A DNA stretch of 12,851 nt from Phycisphaerales bacterium (lineage in GTDB: Bacteria; Planctomycetota; Phycisphaerae; Phycisphaerales; SM1A02), in the NCBI GenBank assembly GCA_018882625.1, contig VERO01000046.1, forward strand, positions 1 through 12,851. The letters run 5' to 3'. The notes below the pieces were generated by a model that worked only from the letters and a program-made list of their open reading frames with translations, had not been told where the DNA came from and made no database searches. The translations under genes were made by a program, and so were the position numbers. Below, one piece after another: positions 1 to 7,571 of the stretch (positions are counted from its first letter, which is position 1; each line of letters opens with the position of its first letter).

Positions 1-1062
1 ATCCTGTACAGCGTGGTCTACATGCCGACGCTGAGCCTCTCCAACTCGATTGCGATGGCCAACCTTCCCGACTCCACGAGGCAGTTCCCGCGCATCAGGG
101 TGTGGGGCACGGTCGGATGGATCGTCGCCAGCGCGGCGTTCCCGCTCATCTGGCTGCAGACGGATATCCGGTTCAGCGCGCTGCCGTGGTTCCTTGTGGG
201 CACGGAGAAGGGCAACGCCATCCCGCTCATTGCGGATGCGCTGCGCGTGTCGGGGTGGATCAGCATCGCGTACGGCGTGTTCGCGTTCACGGCGCTGCCG
301 CGCACCCCGCCCAAGGGCGCATCGCCGCATCCGTTTGCGTTCGTCGAGGCATTCGGGCTGCTCAAGCACCGCGCAGTGCTCGTGCTCGCGCTTGCGGCGA
401 TGGCCATCTCGATGATCCACAACGTGTACTTCCTGCGCACCGCGCCGTGGCTCACCACCGTCGGGTTCACGAGCGCCAACGCGCCGGCGGCGATGACGGT
501 CGGGCAGGTGGTGGAGATCGCCACGCTGGCGGTGCTCGGATGGTTCATCGCGAAGCTCGGCCACAAGTGGGTGCTCGTGATCGGCGCGCTGGCGTACATC
601 CTTCGATTTGCGGACTTCGCCACGACGACAGGGTCTGTGCAGTGGCTCGCCTACGTGGGCATCGCGCTGCACGGATTCTGCTACGCGTTCTTCTTTGCGG
701 CAGCGTTCCTGCTTGTGGACCGCGTGGCGCCGCGCGATGCGCGCCACTCCGCGCAGACGGCATTCGGCATCGCCATCCTGGGGATCGGGCCGATTCTCGC
801 GGGCCTCTACAACGGGTGGCTTGACGTGGTGGGCGGCATGCCTGCGGCAGATCCCGCGTCGTCGAGCATGCCGGGTCTGGCGTCAGCCGCCAACGGCATC
901 GCCTCGTGGTGGCAGGGCATGCTCGTCCGGGCGGGTGTGGAGATCACCCCGGGTGAGCTGAGCTGGCCTGCGGTGTGGTGGACTCAGGCTGCAATCGCCG
1001 CCGTGGTGTTCGTGGCGCTGCTGGCCCTGATGCCCTCGCGCGTGCCGGACGGGGACCGCTAG
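1..1062 (+). CDS. MFS permease, nucleoside:H+ symporter-like (5' end outside window)
   Basis: This is the C-terminal part of an inner-membrane transporter of the major facilitator superfamily, closest in character to the NupG/XapB nucleoside:proton symporters. The reading frame is already open at base 1, so the true start lies upstream; the GTG at 13 and ATG at 22 are internal. What I see: a family-like cytoplasmic segment (residues SLSNSIAMANL, then FPRIRVWGTVGWI), several hydrophobic helices, and the late motif HGFCYAFFFAAAFLLVDRVA, which resembles the HGxCYxFFF region of NupG-type proteins. A loop rich in Ala/Pro/Ser sits near the C terminus before the last helix. It ends with TAG and converges on topA. 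Substrate is inferred from family only; it could transport another small polar solute. I am confident of the superfamily, less of the nucleoside specificity. Confidence 0.8.
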   Translation: MLYSVVYMPTLSLSNSIAMANLPDSTRQFPRIRVWGTVGWIVASAAFPLIWLQTDIRFSALPWFLVGTEKGNAIPLIADALRVSGWISIAYGVFAFTALPRTPPKGASPHPFAFVEAFGLLKHRAVLVLALAAMAISMIHNVYFLRTAPWLTTVGFTSANAPAAMTVGQVVEIATLAVLGWFIAKLGHKWVLVIGALAYILRFADFATTTGSVQWLAYVGIALHGFCYAFFFAAAFLLVDRVAPRDARHSAQTAFGIAILGIGPILAGLYNGWLDVVGGMPAADPASSSMPGLASAANGIASWWQGMLVRAGVEITPGELSWPAVWWTQAAIAAVVFVALLALMPSRVPDGDR

Positions 1063-1070
1063 AGGGCATG

Positions 1071-1100
1071 GCGCGGCGCCGCAGCCGGCGCATTCCGCGC
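1071..1100. terminator. Possible bidirectional terminator hairpin
   Basis: The 66-bp gap between the convergent permease and topA contains a GC-rich inverted repeat. Bases 1071-1076 (GCGCGG) pair with 1095-1100 (CCGCGC), and 1077-1081 (CGCCG) pair with 1086-1090 (CGGCG) around a CAGC loop, leaving a CATT bulge. The location between two converging stop codons fits a shared terminator. There is no T-run on either side, so it is not a textbook intrinsic terminator, and GC-rich DNA forms such repeats readily. Confidence 0.3.
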
Positions 1101-1128
1101 CCGCTTGCCCGGTCTCGCGCCGCGCACG

Positions 1129-3978
1129 TCATCCTGCCGCGAGGCGCTGCTCGGACTCCCACTCGGGGTGGATCGGGAGCTTCGCCTCCTCGCCGGGGAT
1201 GACGAGGCTCGCGATGGGGGTGCCTTCCTTCACCGGCTCGCCCTTGAGCGTGGTGATCGAGAAGGTCTCCTGCTTGGATTCGTGCTCGGCGAGCGCCTTC
1301 TCGAGCGCATGCCGCGTCGCCTCGGGGATCTTCGCCCAGCTTTCGCGTCCGCGGCACTTGGGGAACTTCGAGCAGCCGAGCCATGGGCCGCGCTTGCCCG
1401 AGCGGAGGTTCATCGGCGCGCTGCACTTGGGGCAGGGCAGGTCGGTCACGAGCGGGGGAGGCGACGGGAACTTGATGCCGCCCTTGCGGTCGATGTTGAG
1501 GACGAAGTCCGTGGCACGGTTCTCGCTCGTGAGGAAGTCGCCGAAGCGGCCGGTGCGCAGCACCATCGCGGCGCCGTCCACCGGGCAGCGCAGGTCGACC
1601 TTCTCCGGAAGGAGCGGCTTGCCGTGGCGGTTGACCGGTGCGGCGTACGAGCACGCCGGCTGCCTCTTTGGCTTCTTGGGCTTGGAGGCCTTCGACTTTG
1701 CCTTCGTGCCCGCCTTCGCCGGCGCCTGGGGCACCTCAACCTGCTCGCGGTAGCCGGAGCACGAGAGGAACCGTCCCACCTTGCCGAGCCGGTACTCGCA
1801 GCGTCGGCCGCACATCGGGCACGCGTAGGGAGAGGGCACTCCTGCAGCCTTGACGTGGCTCGTGTCCGCGGCCTGCAGCCCGCTCACGACGCTCCTGAAT
1901 GGACGGTAGAAGCGGTCGAGCATCGTGCGCCACTCGAGCTTGCCCTCGGCGATCTCGTCGAGCTCGGCCTCGACGCGGCGCGTGTACCCGATGTCCATGA
2001 ACCCGTCCCTGAAGGGGTCCACCAGGAAGTCGCACACGGCCATGCCGATGTCCGTCGCATGGAATGCGCGGCTCACCTGCTCCACGTACTTGCGCTCCTC
2101 GATTGTGTTGATGATCGACGCGTACGTGGAGGGGCGGCCGATGCCCTGGCGCTCGAGCTCTCGCACGAGGCTCGCCTCGTTGAAGCGAGATGGCGGGCTG
2201 GTGAACTTCTGCTGCGGGTCGATCCAGAAGGGGGCCATCTCCTGGCCCTCGCGCAGCGGCGGCAGCTCCTGGTCCTCGCCCTCGCCGCGGATGCCGGTGA
2301 CGGTGTAGCCGTCGAAGGTCTGCACGCGGCCGCTTGCCTTGAAGACCGCGCCGGTGGGCCTGTCGCTGCGCTCGAGGAGCACCGATGTCGAGTCGTACTG
2401 GGCATCCGCCATCTGGCAGGCCACGAAGCGCTGCCAGATGAGGTTGTAGAGCTTCCACTGCTCGTCATCGAGCGCGCCGCGCAGGCTCTGTGGGGTGCGC
2501 CTCACGTTGGTCGGCCGGATCGCCTCGTGCGCCTCCTGCGCGCTCTTGTTGCTGCTGCCGTAGAAGCGCGGCTTGTCGGGGAGGTACTTCGGCCCGTACT
2601 CCGCCGAGATGAAGTCGCGCACGGACCCGAGCGCCTCGCCCGAGAGGCTGGTGGAGTCGGTACGCATGTAGGTGATGAGGCCCACGATGCCCTCTCCCGG
2701 GACGGTGAGCCCCTGGTAGAGCGCCTGCGCCACGCGCATAGTGCGGTCCGTGCCGAACCCGAGCGCGTAGCTGGCGCTCGACTGCAGCGTGCTCGTGATG
2801 AACGGGGCGCGCGGCCTGCTGCTGGTTCCCGTGCGTTCGACGCTGCGCACCCGGTAGCGGACGCCTGCGCCGACGGTGCCGCGCACCGTGCGCTGCCAGC
2901 GCGCGAAGCCGACAGCCTCGCTGTCCTCGCGCAGGTCGACGCTGACGGACTCGAGACCAACGGCCTCGGCGACGGCGCGGACGCGCGTGACGAGATCTTC
3001 GCCCGCGCTGTAGAAGGAGGGACGCTGAGGGATGGGCCGCTCCCGGGTGGTTGGCTTGCCGCCCTGGGGGTCGGGCTCGCTGACCGTCTCCTTCGGCACT
3101 GAGCGGCCAAGCTCGAAGCGGGCGCCGCCGACCTCAACCAGGTCGCACTCGATCCCGCCTCGCTCCGCCAGCCAGTGCGACTGCTCCTTCAGGCTCGGGC
3201 CCTTGCCGCGCTCGTCGCGGCGCGCGACGAACGAGCCCCACTCCTTCGCAAGCGCCGCAGACCGCGACGGCTCCGCGGTCATCGCCGCCTCCACCTTCCA
3301 GTACTCGTCGGGCTGGAAGGCGCGGATCTCGCGCTCTCGGTCCACGATCAGCCGCAGCGCGACGCTCTGGACGCGTCCCGCGCTGAGTCCGCCCGCCACC
3401 TTGCGCCAGAGCACGGGGCTCACCATGTAGCCCACGATGCGGTCCAGGATGCGACGCGCCTGCTGCGCGTCGACGCGGTTGGTGTCGATGGCGCGCGGCT
3501 GGCTGAATGCCTTGAGGATGGCGGTGCGCGTGATCTCGTCGAACTCGACCCGCTTGGCCTTCGAGGGCTCGACCCCGAGCAGCTCGGCGAGGTGCCACGC
3601 GATCGCCTCGCCCTCGCGGTCAAGGTCCGTGGCGAACCAGATCTCGCTGGCCTTCTTCGCGAGCCTCTTGAGGTCGCTGACCTGCGACTTGCGGTCGTCG
3701 CTCACGACGTACTCGGGCTCGAACCCGTGGTCGAGGTCGACGCCAGGCACAGGCTGCTTGACGCCCTTGGGCGCGCGCTTGGGCAAGTCGCGGATGTGGC
3801 CCTTCGACGCCTCCACGCGGTAGCCCGAGCCGAGGTACTTGCCGATCGTCTTGGCCTTCGCGGGGCTCTCCACGATCACGAGGCGGTATCCGCCGCCTGC
3901 ATCGTCGTGCTGGTCGTCTGCCGTGTCGCTGGCGGCGGCGGCGCGCCGCGCAGGTGATGATGTCCGTGACTTGGCCAT
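1129..3978 (-). CDS. topA: DNA topoisomerase I (type IA)
   Basis: TopA relaxes negative supercoils by cutting one strand through a 5'-phosphotyrosine link. I chose the ATG at 3978 (949 aa, starting MAKSRTSSPARR) because the only upstream in-frame extension starts at a TTG and reads through unconserved sequence. The TOPRIM domain begins with VIVESPAKAKTIGKYLG (residues 34-50, Glu38) and contains the acidic triad in DLDREGEAIAWH (Asp118, Asp120, Glu122). The active-site tyrosine is Tyr437 in GLITYMRTDST. At the C terminus one clear zinc ribbon has Cys720/723/727/740 and another Cys849/852/869/875; between them a third copy (from Cys798) keeps the fold pattern but has lost most cysteines. Lys/Ala-rich linkers flank the ribbons. 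Compared with E. coli, about 110 extra residues lie between the triad and Tyr437. No Shine-Dalgarno sequence is visible. It lies 163 bp downstream of miaA on the same strand. Confidence 0.97.
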   Translation of the reverse strand: MAKSRTSSPARRAAAASDTADDQHDDAGGGYRLVIVESPAKAKTIGKYLGSGYRVEASKGHIRDLPKRAPKGVKQPVPGVDLDHGFEPEYVVSDDRKSQVSDLKRLAKKASEIWFATDLDREGEAIAWHLAELLGVEPSKAKRVEFDEITRTAILKAFSQPRAIDTNRVDAQQARRILDRIVGYMVSPVLWRKVAGGLSAGRVQSVALRLIVDREREIRAFQPDEYWKVEAAMTAEPSRSAALAKEWGSFVARRDERGKGPSLKEQSHWLAERGGIECDLVEVGGARFELGRSVPKETVSEPDPQGGKPTTRERPIPQRPSFYSAGEDLVTRVRAVAEAVGLESVSVDLREDSEAVGFARWQRTVRGTVGAGVRYRVRSVERTGTSSRPRAPFITSTLQSSASYALGFGTDRTMRVAQALYQGLTVPGEGIVGLITYMRTDSTSLSGEALGSVRDFISAEYGPKYLPDKPRFYGSSNKSAQEAHEAIRPTNVRRTPQSLRGALDDEQWKLYNLIWQRFVACQMADAQYDSTSVLLERSDRPTGAVFKASGRVQTFDGYTVTGIRGEGEDQELPPLREGQEMAPFWIDPQQKFTSPPSRFNEASLVRELERQGIGRPSTYASIINTIEERKYVEQVSRAFHATDIGMAVCDFLVDPFRDGFMDIGYTRRVEAELDEIAEGKLEWRTMLDRFYRPFRSVVSGLQAADTSHVKAAGVPSPYACPMCGRRCEYRLGKVGRFLSCSGYREQVEVPQAPAKAGTKAKSKASKPKKPKRQPACSYAAPVNRHGKPLLPEKVDLRCPVDGAAMVLRTGRFGDFLTSENRATDFVLNIDRKGGIKFPSPPPLVTDLPCPKCSAPMNLRSGKRGPWLGCSKFPKCRGRESWAKIPEATRHALEKALAEHESKQETFSITTLKGEPVKEGTPIASLVIPGEEAKLPIHPEWESEQRLAAG

Positions 3979-3990
3979 GCAGTGGGCGGA

Positions 3991-4019
3991 AGGAGAGCTG
4001 CGAAACCCGGGCGCGTCAA
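3991..4019 (-). promoter_or_regulatory. Weak candidate promoter for topA
   Basis: On the minus strand, TTGACG (4019-4014) matches five of six bases of the -35 consensus. At a 17-bp spacing it is followed by TCTCCT (3996-3991), a poor -10 match. The position just upstream of the chosen topA start is suitable, but the -10 is weak, so topA could equally be read through from miaA. Confidence 0.2.
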
Positions 4020-4077
4020 GGCGAAGATCGGTCCGCAGGCTCAATTTGTGCAGATTTCGGGATACAGGACCTCGCCA

Positions 4078-4124
4078 ACGCGCGTGCGTGTGCGCGTGCG
4101 TGCGCGATCGCGCGCACGCGTGCG
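4078..4124. other. Alternating purine-pyrimidine tract with 9-bp hairpin (possible Z-DNA or terminator)
   Basis: Bases 4078-4106 alternate purine and pyrimidine without a break for 29 nt, almost all CG and TG steps; after an AT interruption, 4109-4124 alternate for another 16 nt. Within this, GCGTGCGCG (4098-4106) is perfectly complementary to CGCGCACGC (4111-4119) around a 4-nt loop. CG/TG alternation is the classical composition for left-handed Z-DNA, which is favoured by negative supercoiling. The element lies just after the miaA stop and upstream of topA. No T-run follows the hairpin in the direction of transcription, so a Rho-independent terminator is only one possibility. Confidence 0.5.
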
Positions 4125-4141
4125 AGCATGCACAGGCGCGC

Positions 4142-5095
4142 TTACGCGCGCGAGATCGAGCCGGCCACCTGCGCGGCGATCTCGGCGGTGCCTAGCGCGG
4201 GTCCGGGCTCGAACCACGCGCTGCCGGGAATGCCGCTGAAGCGGCGCAGCCACGTGCGCTGCTGCCGCGCAAGCCTTCGCGTGCGCACCTTGATCGCCTC
4301 GGTCGCCTCGTGAAGCGAGCACCACCGGTCGAGGTACCTCGCGAGCTCGCGGTAGCCGACGGCCTCTGCGGCCTGGCGCCCGAGGTCGCCGCGAGCGCGC
4401 AGCGCGCGCACCTCATCGACGAACCCGTCCTCGATCATCGTCCCCACGCGCGCATTGATGCGCCGCGCGCTCTCGGACACGGACGGCATCAGGCCCACCG
4501 CGCGCCATCCCTCCTCGAGCGCAGGCATGCTCGACTCCCACTGCACCTGCAGCGCGCTGATCGGGGATCCAGTCAGCTCCAGCACCTCCAGCGCCCGGAT
4601 CGTGCGGCGGATGTCGTTGCGGTGGATGCGCCGCGCCGCCGCAGGGTCGCTGCGCTCGAGGCGCTCGCGCAGCTCGTCCCGGGCGAGCGTGCCCAGGCGC
4701 GCCCGGATCTCCGGCGATGCGGGAGGGCCCTCGAAGAGCCCGCTCACGAGCGCCTGCACGTAGAGGTTCGTGCCGCCGGTGACCACAGCGACGCTGCCCT
4801 CGGCACGCAACCGCTCGATGTGCGCGCGCGCTCCACGCAGCCACTCCTCGACGGTGAACCCGCTGCCGTACGGGTCTGCGACATCGATCATGCGGTGAGG
4901 CACCTGCGCGCGCTCGGCGCGCGACGGCTTGGCGGTGCCGATGTCCATGCCCACGTACACCTGCATCGAGTCCGCCGACACGACCTCGGCGCGCACGCCG
5001 CGTGACGCGAGCATGCCCGCCAGAGCAAGCGACAGCGCGGTCTTTCCGCTCGCGGTGGGGCCAAGCAGGAGGATCGCGCTCACGGGTCCGGCCAT
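4142..5095 (-). CDS. miaA: tRNA dimethylallyltransferase
   Basis: MiaA transfers a dimethylallyl group from DMAPP to N6 of adenosine-37 in tRNAs that read codons starting with U, the first step of the i6A/ms2i6A modification that stabilises codon pairing. The 317-aa length is normal for the family. Visible motifs are the P-loop GPTASGKT (12-19), the DSMQVYVGMDIGTAKP block (42-57, including the conserved Asp42 and Gln45 region), VTGGTNLYVQAL (105-116), and the arginine-rich segment RNDIRRTIRALEVLE. The ATG at 5095 gives the expected short N terminus directly before the P-loop. It is divergent from pgk with only 26 bp between the two starts, and no Shine-Dalgarno is present. TopA lies downstream on the same strand, so the two may share a transcript. 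Confidence 0.96.
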   Translation of the reverse strand: MAGPVSAILLLGPTASGKTALSLALAGMLASRGVRAEVVSADSMQVYVGMDIGTAKPSRAERAQVPHRMIDVADPYGSGFTVEEWLRGARAHIERLRAEGSVAVVTGGTNLYVQALVSGLFEGPPASPEIRARLGTLARDELRERLERSDPAAARRIHRNDIRRTIRALEVLELTGSPISALQVQWESSMPALEEGWRAVGLMPSVSESARRINARVGTMIEDGFVDEVRALRARGDLGRQAAEAVGYRELARYLDRWCSLHEATEAIKVRTRRLARQQRTWLRRFSGIPGSAWFEPGPALGTAEIAAQVAGSISRA

Positions 5096-5121
5096 GCCGT
5101 GATGTGTACCCTGACCGCGTC
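5096..5121. promoter_or_regulatory. 26-bp divergent miaA/pgk promoter region, possibly leaderless
   Basis: The two start codons are separated by 26 bp with no Shine-Dalgarno for either gene. On the plus strand TACCCT (5107-5112) fits a TANNNT -10 element 9 nt before the pgk ATG. On the minus strand TACACA (5108-5103) lies 7 nt before the miaA ATG. The two hexamers share bases 5107-5108. Such short distances would place transcription starts at or near the start codons, as in leaderless mRNAs. No convincing -35 is seen for either. The alternative is that both promoters lie inside the opposite gene. Confidence 0.4.
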
Positions 5122-6333
5122 ATGCCTCACACGATCGACCTGGTGGACCCGCGGGGCAAGCGGGTGTTCATCCGCGCGGACTTCAACGTGCCGCAGGCCG
5201 AGGACGGCCGCATCACCGATGACCGGCGGGTCCGGCTGACCGTGCCGACGATCGAGTCCGTCCTGTCGCGCGGGGGCAGCGTCGTTCTCGCAAGCCACCT
5301 CGGCCGCCCGGAGGGCACGGGATTCGAGGCTGACGGCTCGCTCGCGCCTGTGGCCGCGCGGCTGCGCGAGCTCTCGCCGCGACTCAAGGGCCTGCGCATG
5401 GGCGGACAGCTCGCGAGCGACGACGCGAGCCGCGCGGCGGCTCTGGCGCTGAAGCCCGGCGAGTCGCTGCTGCTCGAGAACCTGCGGTTCGAGAAGGGCG
5501 AGAAGAAGGGCGATCCCGCCTTCGCGGCGCGCCTTGCGGACCTCGCGGACATCTACGTGAACGATGCCTTCGGGTGCTCGCACCGCGGCGACGCGTCGAT
5601 GCTGGCCCTTCCGAAGGCGATGCGCGCGCAGGGCAAGCCGTGCGTGGCGGGCATGCTGCTCGAGCGGGAGATCAAGTTCCTCAGCGGCGTGATCGAGAGC
5701 CCAGTGCGCCCCTTCGCCGCGATCGTCGGCGGGGCGAAGGTCTCCGACAAGCTGGCGGCGCTGCGCAACCTCTGCCAGCGCGTCGACACGATCCTGGTGG
5801 GTGGCGCCATGGCCTACACGTTCCTCAAGGCCAGCGGCGTTGCGGTCGGCCGCAGCCGCGTGCAGGACGACATGCTCGACGAGGCGCGGTCGATCCTGGC
5901 GCTCGCGCGGGAGCGCGGGTGCCGCATCGAGCTTCCCACGGACCATGTGTGCGCCGATGCGCTCGCGGCCGGCGTGGCGACGCGCGTGTGCGTCGGCGCG
6001 ATCCCCGACGGGCTCATGGGGCTCGACATCGGCCCAGACACCGTCCGCCGGTACTCGGAGCTTGTCGCCGGCGCGTCGACGATCCTGTGGAACGGGCCGG
6101 TGGGCGCCTTCGAGACGTCGCCCTTCGATGCGGGCACGGTCGCGCTCGGGAAGGCCGTCGCCGCGGCTACCGCGCGGGGCGCGATCTCGGTCGCAGGCGG
6201 CGGCGACACGGCGGCAGCGGTGGAGCATGCCGGGCTTGCCTCCGGATTCAGCCACATCTCCACAGGCGGGGGCGCCAGCCTGGAGATGCTCGAGGGCAAG
6301 CGGTTCGAGTGCATCGACGCGCTCGACGCGTGA
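5122..6333 (+). CDS. pgk: Phosphoglycerate kinase
   Basis: Pgk interconverts 1,3-bisphosphoglycerate plus ADP and 3-phosphoglycerate plus ATP, the first ATP-yielding step of glycolysis; it is cytoplasmic. The 403-aa product has normal length when started at the ATG at 5122 (MPHTIDLVD); the frame is open upstream into miaA, but that extension is not conserved-looking. Motifs in order: RADFNVP (18-24), ASHLGRP (57-63), LLENLRFEKGEKKGD (117-131), IVGGAKVSDK (201-210), GLDIGPDT (300-307), LWNGPVGAFE (322-331), the AGGGDT nucleotide loop (358-363) and STGGGASLEML (380-390). The N-terminal substrate basic patch and the C-terminal nucleotide domain are both complete. It is the first gene of the rightward cluster; the next gene is 77 bp downstream. 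Confidence 0.97.
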   Translation: MPHTIDLVDPRGKRVFIRADFNVPQAEDGRITDDRRVRLTVPTIESVLSRGGSVVLASHLGRPEGTGFEADGSLAPVAARLRELSPRLKGLRMGGQLASDDASRAAALALKPGESLLLENLRFEKGEKKGDPAFAARLADLADIYVNDAFGCSHRGDASMLALPKAMRAQGKPCVAGMLLEREIKFLSGVIESPVRPFAAIVGGAKVSDKLAALRNLCQRVDTILVGGAMAYTFLKASGVAVGRSRVQDDMLDEARSILALARERGCRIELPTDHVCADALAAGVATRVCVGAIPDGLMGLDIGPDTVRRYSELVAGASTILWNGPVGAFETSPFDAGTVALGKAVAAATARGAISVAGGGDTAAAVEHAGLASGFSHISTGGGASLEMLEGKRFECIDALDA

Positions 6334-6356
6334 GGAGATCCGCGGCGCTGAGCGCG

Positions 6357-6362
6357 TATCAT
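6357..6362 (+). promoter_or_regulatory. Candidate -10 element upstream of the TlpA-like gene
   Basis: TATCAT matches five of six bases of the TATAAT consensus in the 77-bp gap after pgk. It is followed by 48 nt before the ATG at 6411, leaving room for a leader of about 40 nt. No recognisable -35 lies at the right distance, so the call is weak; read-through from pgk is equally possible. Confidence 0.3.
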
Positions 6363-6410
6363 CGGGGTCCGCAGGCTGCAGCGCCCGCGCCACCCCCGAG
6401 GACACCATCC

Positions 6411-7559
6411 ATGCGACCCATCACCATGTCGTTGACGATCTCGCTCGCCGCAGGCCTCGCGGCACTCTCCGGAGTCGCCGCCACGGCGCTCGTCGAGCCC
6501 TCGGCCATCGCGGTGCAGAGCGAGGACAAGCTCAAGGTCGGTTCGGACGCGCCCAGCATCGACGGCCTCAGCCTCGTCCAGGGCACCCTGTCGGACAAGC
6601 CCCAGGTGCGCGTGGTCGAGTTCTGGGCGACATGGTGCGGTCCGTGCAAGGCATCGATCCCGCACATCAATGACATGCACAAGTCGATGCGTCGGCGCGG
6701 CCTCGAGATCATCGGCGTCAGCGACGAGAAGCCCGAGGTGGTGGCGAACTTCCTGCGCCTGCAGGGCGAGCGCATGAGCTACATCGTGGCCGTCGATCCC
6801 GAGAAGAAGATCGCGGAGCGATTCATGCAGGCTGCCGGGAAGTCTGGCATCCCGTGCGCCTTCGTCATCGGGCCCACCGGCAAGGTGGTGTTCATCGGGC
6901 ACCCGATGGACGAGGAGTTCGATCGCGCAGTCCGTCTCTCGCTCGATGGCCGGTACGACCCGGCCATCACGAGGAAGGCCGAGCCCATCCTGGCTGCGGC
7001 TCGGCGAGCGGCCGGCGTGCGCAACTTCACCGAGGCCTACAGGCGCTTCGACGAGGCGATCGCGCTCTCGCCGGTGGTCATGTACGACACTGCCGCGGAG
7101 CGATACCGCACGATCCTGGCCGAGGAGAGGAACGAGGAGGCTGCCCGCGCCTACGCGCGCCGCATGCTGGGCATGTACGACAACGACGCTCCCGCGCTGC
7201 GCGACCTGGCGCTGATGCTGGCGACGGACGCGTCGCTTCCCTCCAACGACGTCGAGACTGCGCAGGCGGTGGCCGACCGGTTGAGCGCCATCGCGCAGGC
7301 AGGCGATCCTGATGCGTTCAGGGTGTCCGCTGCCGTCGCGTACGCGAAGGGAGACTTCCAGGCGGCGTCGGAGCTGCAGCGGAAGGCCTGGAGGATCGCG
7401 CCGCCGGAGGCGAAGGCCGACTACAAGTCCGCGCTCGATGCGTACGACTCTGCAGTGAAGCAGAACAAGCGCGTGGCTGTGCCCGCCGGGGCGGGCGCGC
7501 AGCCCGGCACCACGCGCGACACCTCCACCCAGACCTCGCCGGCGCGCGGCCAGTCCTGA
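6411..7559 (+). CDS. Secreted TlpA/ResA-like thioredoxin-fold protein with C-terminal helical repeat domain
   Basis: This is a 382-aa predicted exported thiol-disulfide protein. Residues 1-34 look like a Sec signal peptide: a short basic start, a hydrophobic core at about 7-27, and an Ala-Ile-Ala cleavage site before Val35. Residues 42-180 form a TlpA/AhpC-type thioredoxin domain with the redox pair Cys76 and Cys79 in FWATWCGPCK and a cis-proline candidate at Pro148 (GIPCAFVIGPTGKVVFIG). The remaining 200 residues are helical and Ala/Glu/Arg-rich, with TPR-like spacing (for example NFTEAYRRFDEAIALSP and GDFQAASELQRKAWRIAPP), ending in a Pro/Ser/Thr tail. The ATG at 6411 is chosen because it directly precedes the signal peptide; Met6 is a possible alternative. 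No Shine-Dalgarno. It likely reduces or isomerises envelope protein disulfides, with the repeats binding a partner; specific substrate unknown. rpe follows after 12 nt. Confidence 0.85.
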   Translation: MRPITMSLTISLAAGLAALSGVAATALVEPSAIAVQSEDKLKVGSDAPSIDGLSLVQGTLSDKPQVRVVEFWATWCGPCKASIPHINDMHKSMRRRGLEIIGVSDEKPEVVANFLRLQGERMSYIVAVDPEKKIAERFMQAAGKSGIPCAFVIGPTGKVVFIGHPMDEEFDRAVRLSLDGRYDPAITRKAEPILAAARRAAGVRNFTEAYRRFDEAIALSPVVMYDTAAERYRTILAEERNEEAARAYARRMLGMYDNDAPALRDLALMLATDASLPSNDVETAQAVADRLSAIAQAGDPDAFRVSAAVAYAKGDFQAASELQRKAWRIAPPEAKADYKSALDAYDSAVKQNKRVAVPAGAGAQPGTTRDTSTQTSPARGQS

Positions 7560-7571
7560 GGCCCGACGCAG

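Noticed and set aside
1105..3102. A 665-codon plus-strand open frame
   Set aside because: It is antisense to topA and has the low-complexity Arg/Ala/Leu composition of a shadow frame.
3979..4044. TTG-initiated 22-residue N-terminal extension of TopA
   Set aside because: The start codon is rare, no ribosome-binding site is present, and the extension resembles nothing in the family; ATG 3978 is preferred.
5002..5121. Upstream extension of pgk into miaA
   Set aside because: The first 40 codons overlap miaA on the opposite strand and do not resemble Pgk; the family N terminus begins at ATG 5122.
6340..6356. Short inverted repeat GCGC-TGA-GCGC after pgk as a terminator
   Set aside because: Only four base pairs with no T-run; expected by chance at this GC content.
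5574..6410. Upstream extension of the TlpA-like gene into pgk
   Set aside because: The frame is open but overlaps pgk out of frame. The ATG at 6411 sits exactly before a signal peptide.
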